64,000 bases of DNA from Chaunax sp. Z400 (lineage: Eukaryota > Chordata > Actinopteri > Lophiiformes > Chaunacidae): assembly GCA_037577475.1 (NCBI GenBank), contig CM075204.1, positions 8,542,855 to 8,606,854 on the forward strand, written 5' to 3'. Position 1 is the first letter of the stretch; every line of letters begins with the position of its first letter. Of the stretch, positions 63,549-64,000 are shown one piece after another. Position numbers and translations under genes: made by a program. The notes under the pieces were generated by a model. The model saw only the letters and a list, made by a program, of their open reading frames with translations, was not told the origin of the DNA and ran no database searches.

Positions 63549-64000
63549 GTAAGTGTATCTGCATGAATAAAATAGATGGAAAATGATGTTAACTAGGCCT
63601 GTCATGATAATTACATTATCAGTTTATTGTACAATTTATCAACATGGACCATGTCATTTTGCTGACTTCTGTATTGCCAATTGTATGCATTGTAAATATG
63701 TGTGTTTGTTTGCATTATGTCACCAACATTTTAGCCAACATGACTTCAGAATAAACTGCAGGGTTTTCCCTCCCATTATATTATTCCTGTTGTGGGTATA
63801 GAGCGTTTACTAGAGTCTGTTTTATTTGTTGTTTTTGTTGTGTTATTTTACTGTGTTTGTGTTTTTTTATTCCCCACCACGCACAAAGAGGGACATAGGA
63901 AGGGCTTTTTCATGAAACTATGTACACATCTCCCACTGGAAAGGTGCCTTTTGATATTGGCTAATTTCAAGGATTTTATTTATTTTATTTTAATTTGGAA
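63549..64000 (+). other. Intron of il15ra-like gene, to window end
   Basis: Follows the donor 'gtaagtg' of the third exon; no further coding exon or repeat protein recognised before the sequence ends. Confidence 0.6.

Overview
The window is nuclear DNA from a vertebrate, almost certainly a teleost fish and probably a percomorph. The evidence is spliced genes with GT-AG introns, fish-type dispersed repeats (Tc1 remnants, LINE tails, a tRNA-derived SINE, several MITE-like families), many CA/TG microsatellites, and the gene order pfkfb3 - rbm17 - il15ra, which matches PFKFB3 - RBM17 - IL2RA/IL15RA on human 10p15. No prokaryotic features are present. All calls were made by eye; no database was searched.

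Region by region: 1-11 kb has no recognised gene. It holds a SINE, a probable solo LTR, a long inverted repeat whose arms carry CA/TG microsatellites, and two LINE 3' ends. 11.2-14.8 kb (minus strand) carries ten recognisable 3' exons plus one weak one of a canonical poly(A) polymerase gene. It lacks the exons for the first catalytic residues, and an internal exon is absent in a way that breaks the frame, so I call it a pseudogene or partial duplicate. 14.9-39 kb is a gene-poor stretch of repeats, with a dead Tc1 transposase, a dead LINE reverse transcriptase and three unassigned exon-like pieces. 39.1-47.4 kb (minus) is a complete pfkfb3 gene of 14 coding exons (530 codons plus stop) with a conserved alternative 23-nt microexon and an AU-rich 3' UTR. 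51.4-60.7 kb (minus) is a complete rbm17 gene of 11 coding exons (402 codons plus stop). 60.7-61.65 kb is a head-to-head promoter region with several CCAAT boxes, a YY1-like site and a perfect ISRE. From 61.65 kb to the window end (plus) lie the first three coding exons of an IL-15 receptor alpha-like gene; the rest is outside the window.

The intact genes are not one pathway: PFKFB3 sets fructose-2,6-bisphosphate and so glycolytic flux, RBM17 (SPF45) is a spliceosomal 3' splice-site factor, and IL15RA presents IL-15 to lymphocytes. Their linkage is inherited synteny. I found no new multi-gene system. The most distinctive points are changes in pfkfb3 (RHG to QHG in the phosphatase motif, and both known mammalian degrons altered with a KEN triplet elsewhere), the conserved microexon switch, a 26-bp perfect hairpin in a pfkfb3 intron, the il15ra ISRE, and the broken poly(A) polymerase copy whose stop codon comes from a dispersed repeat.
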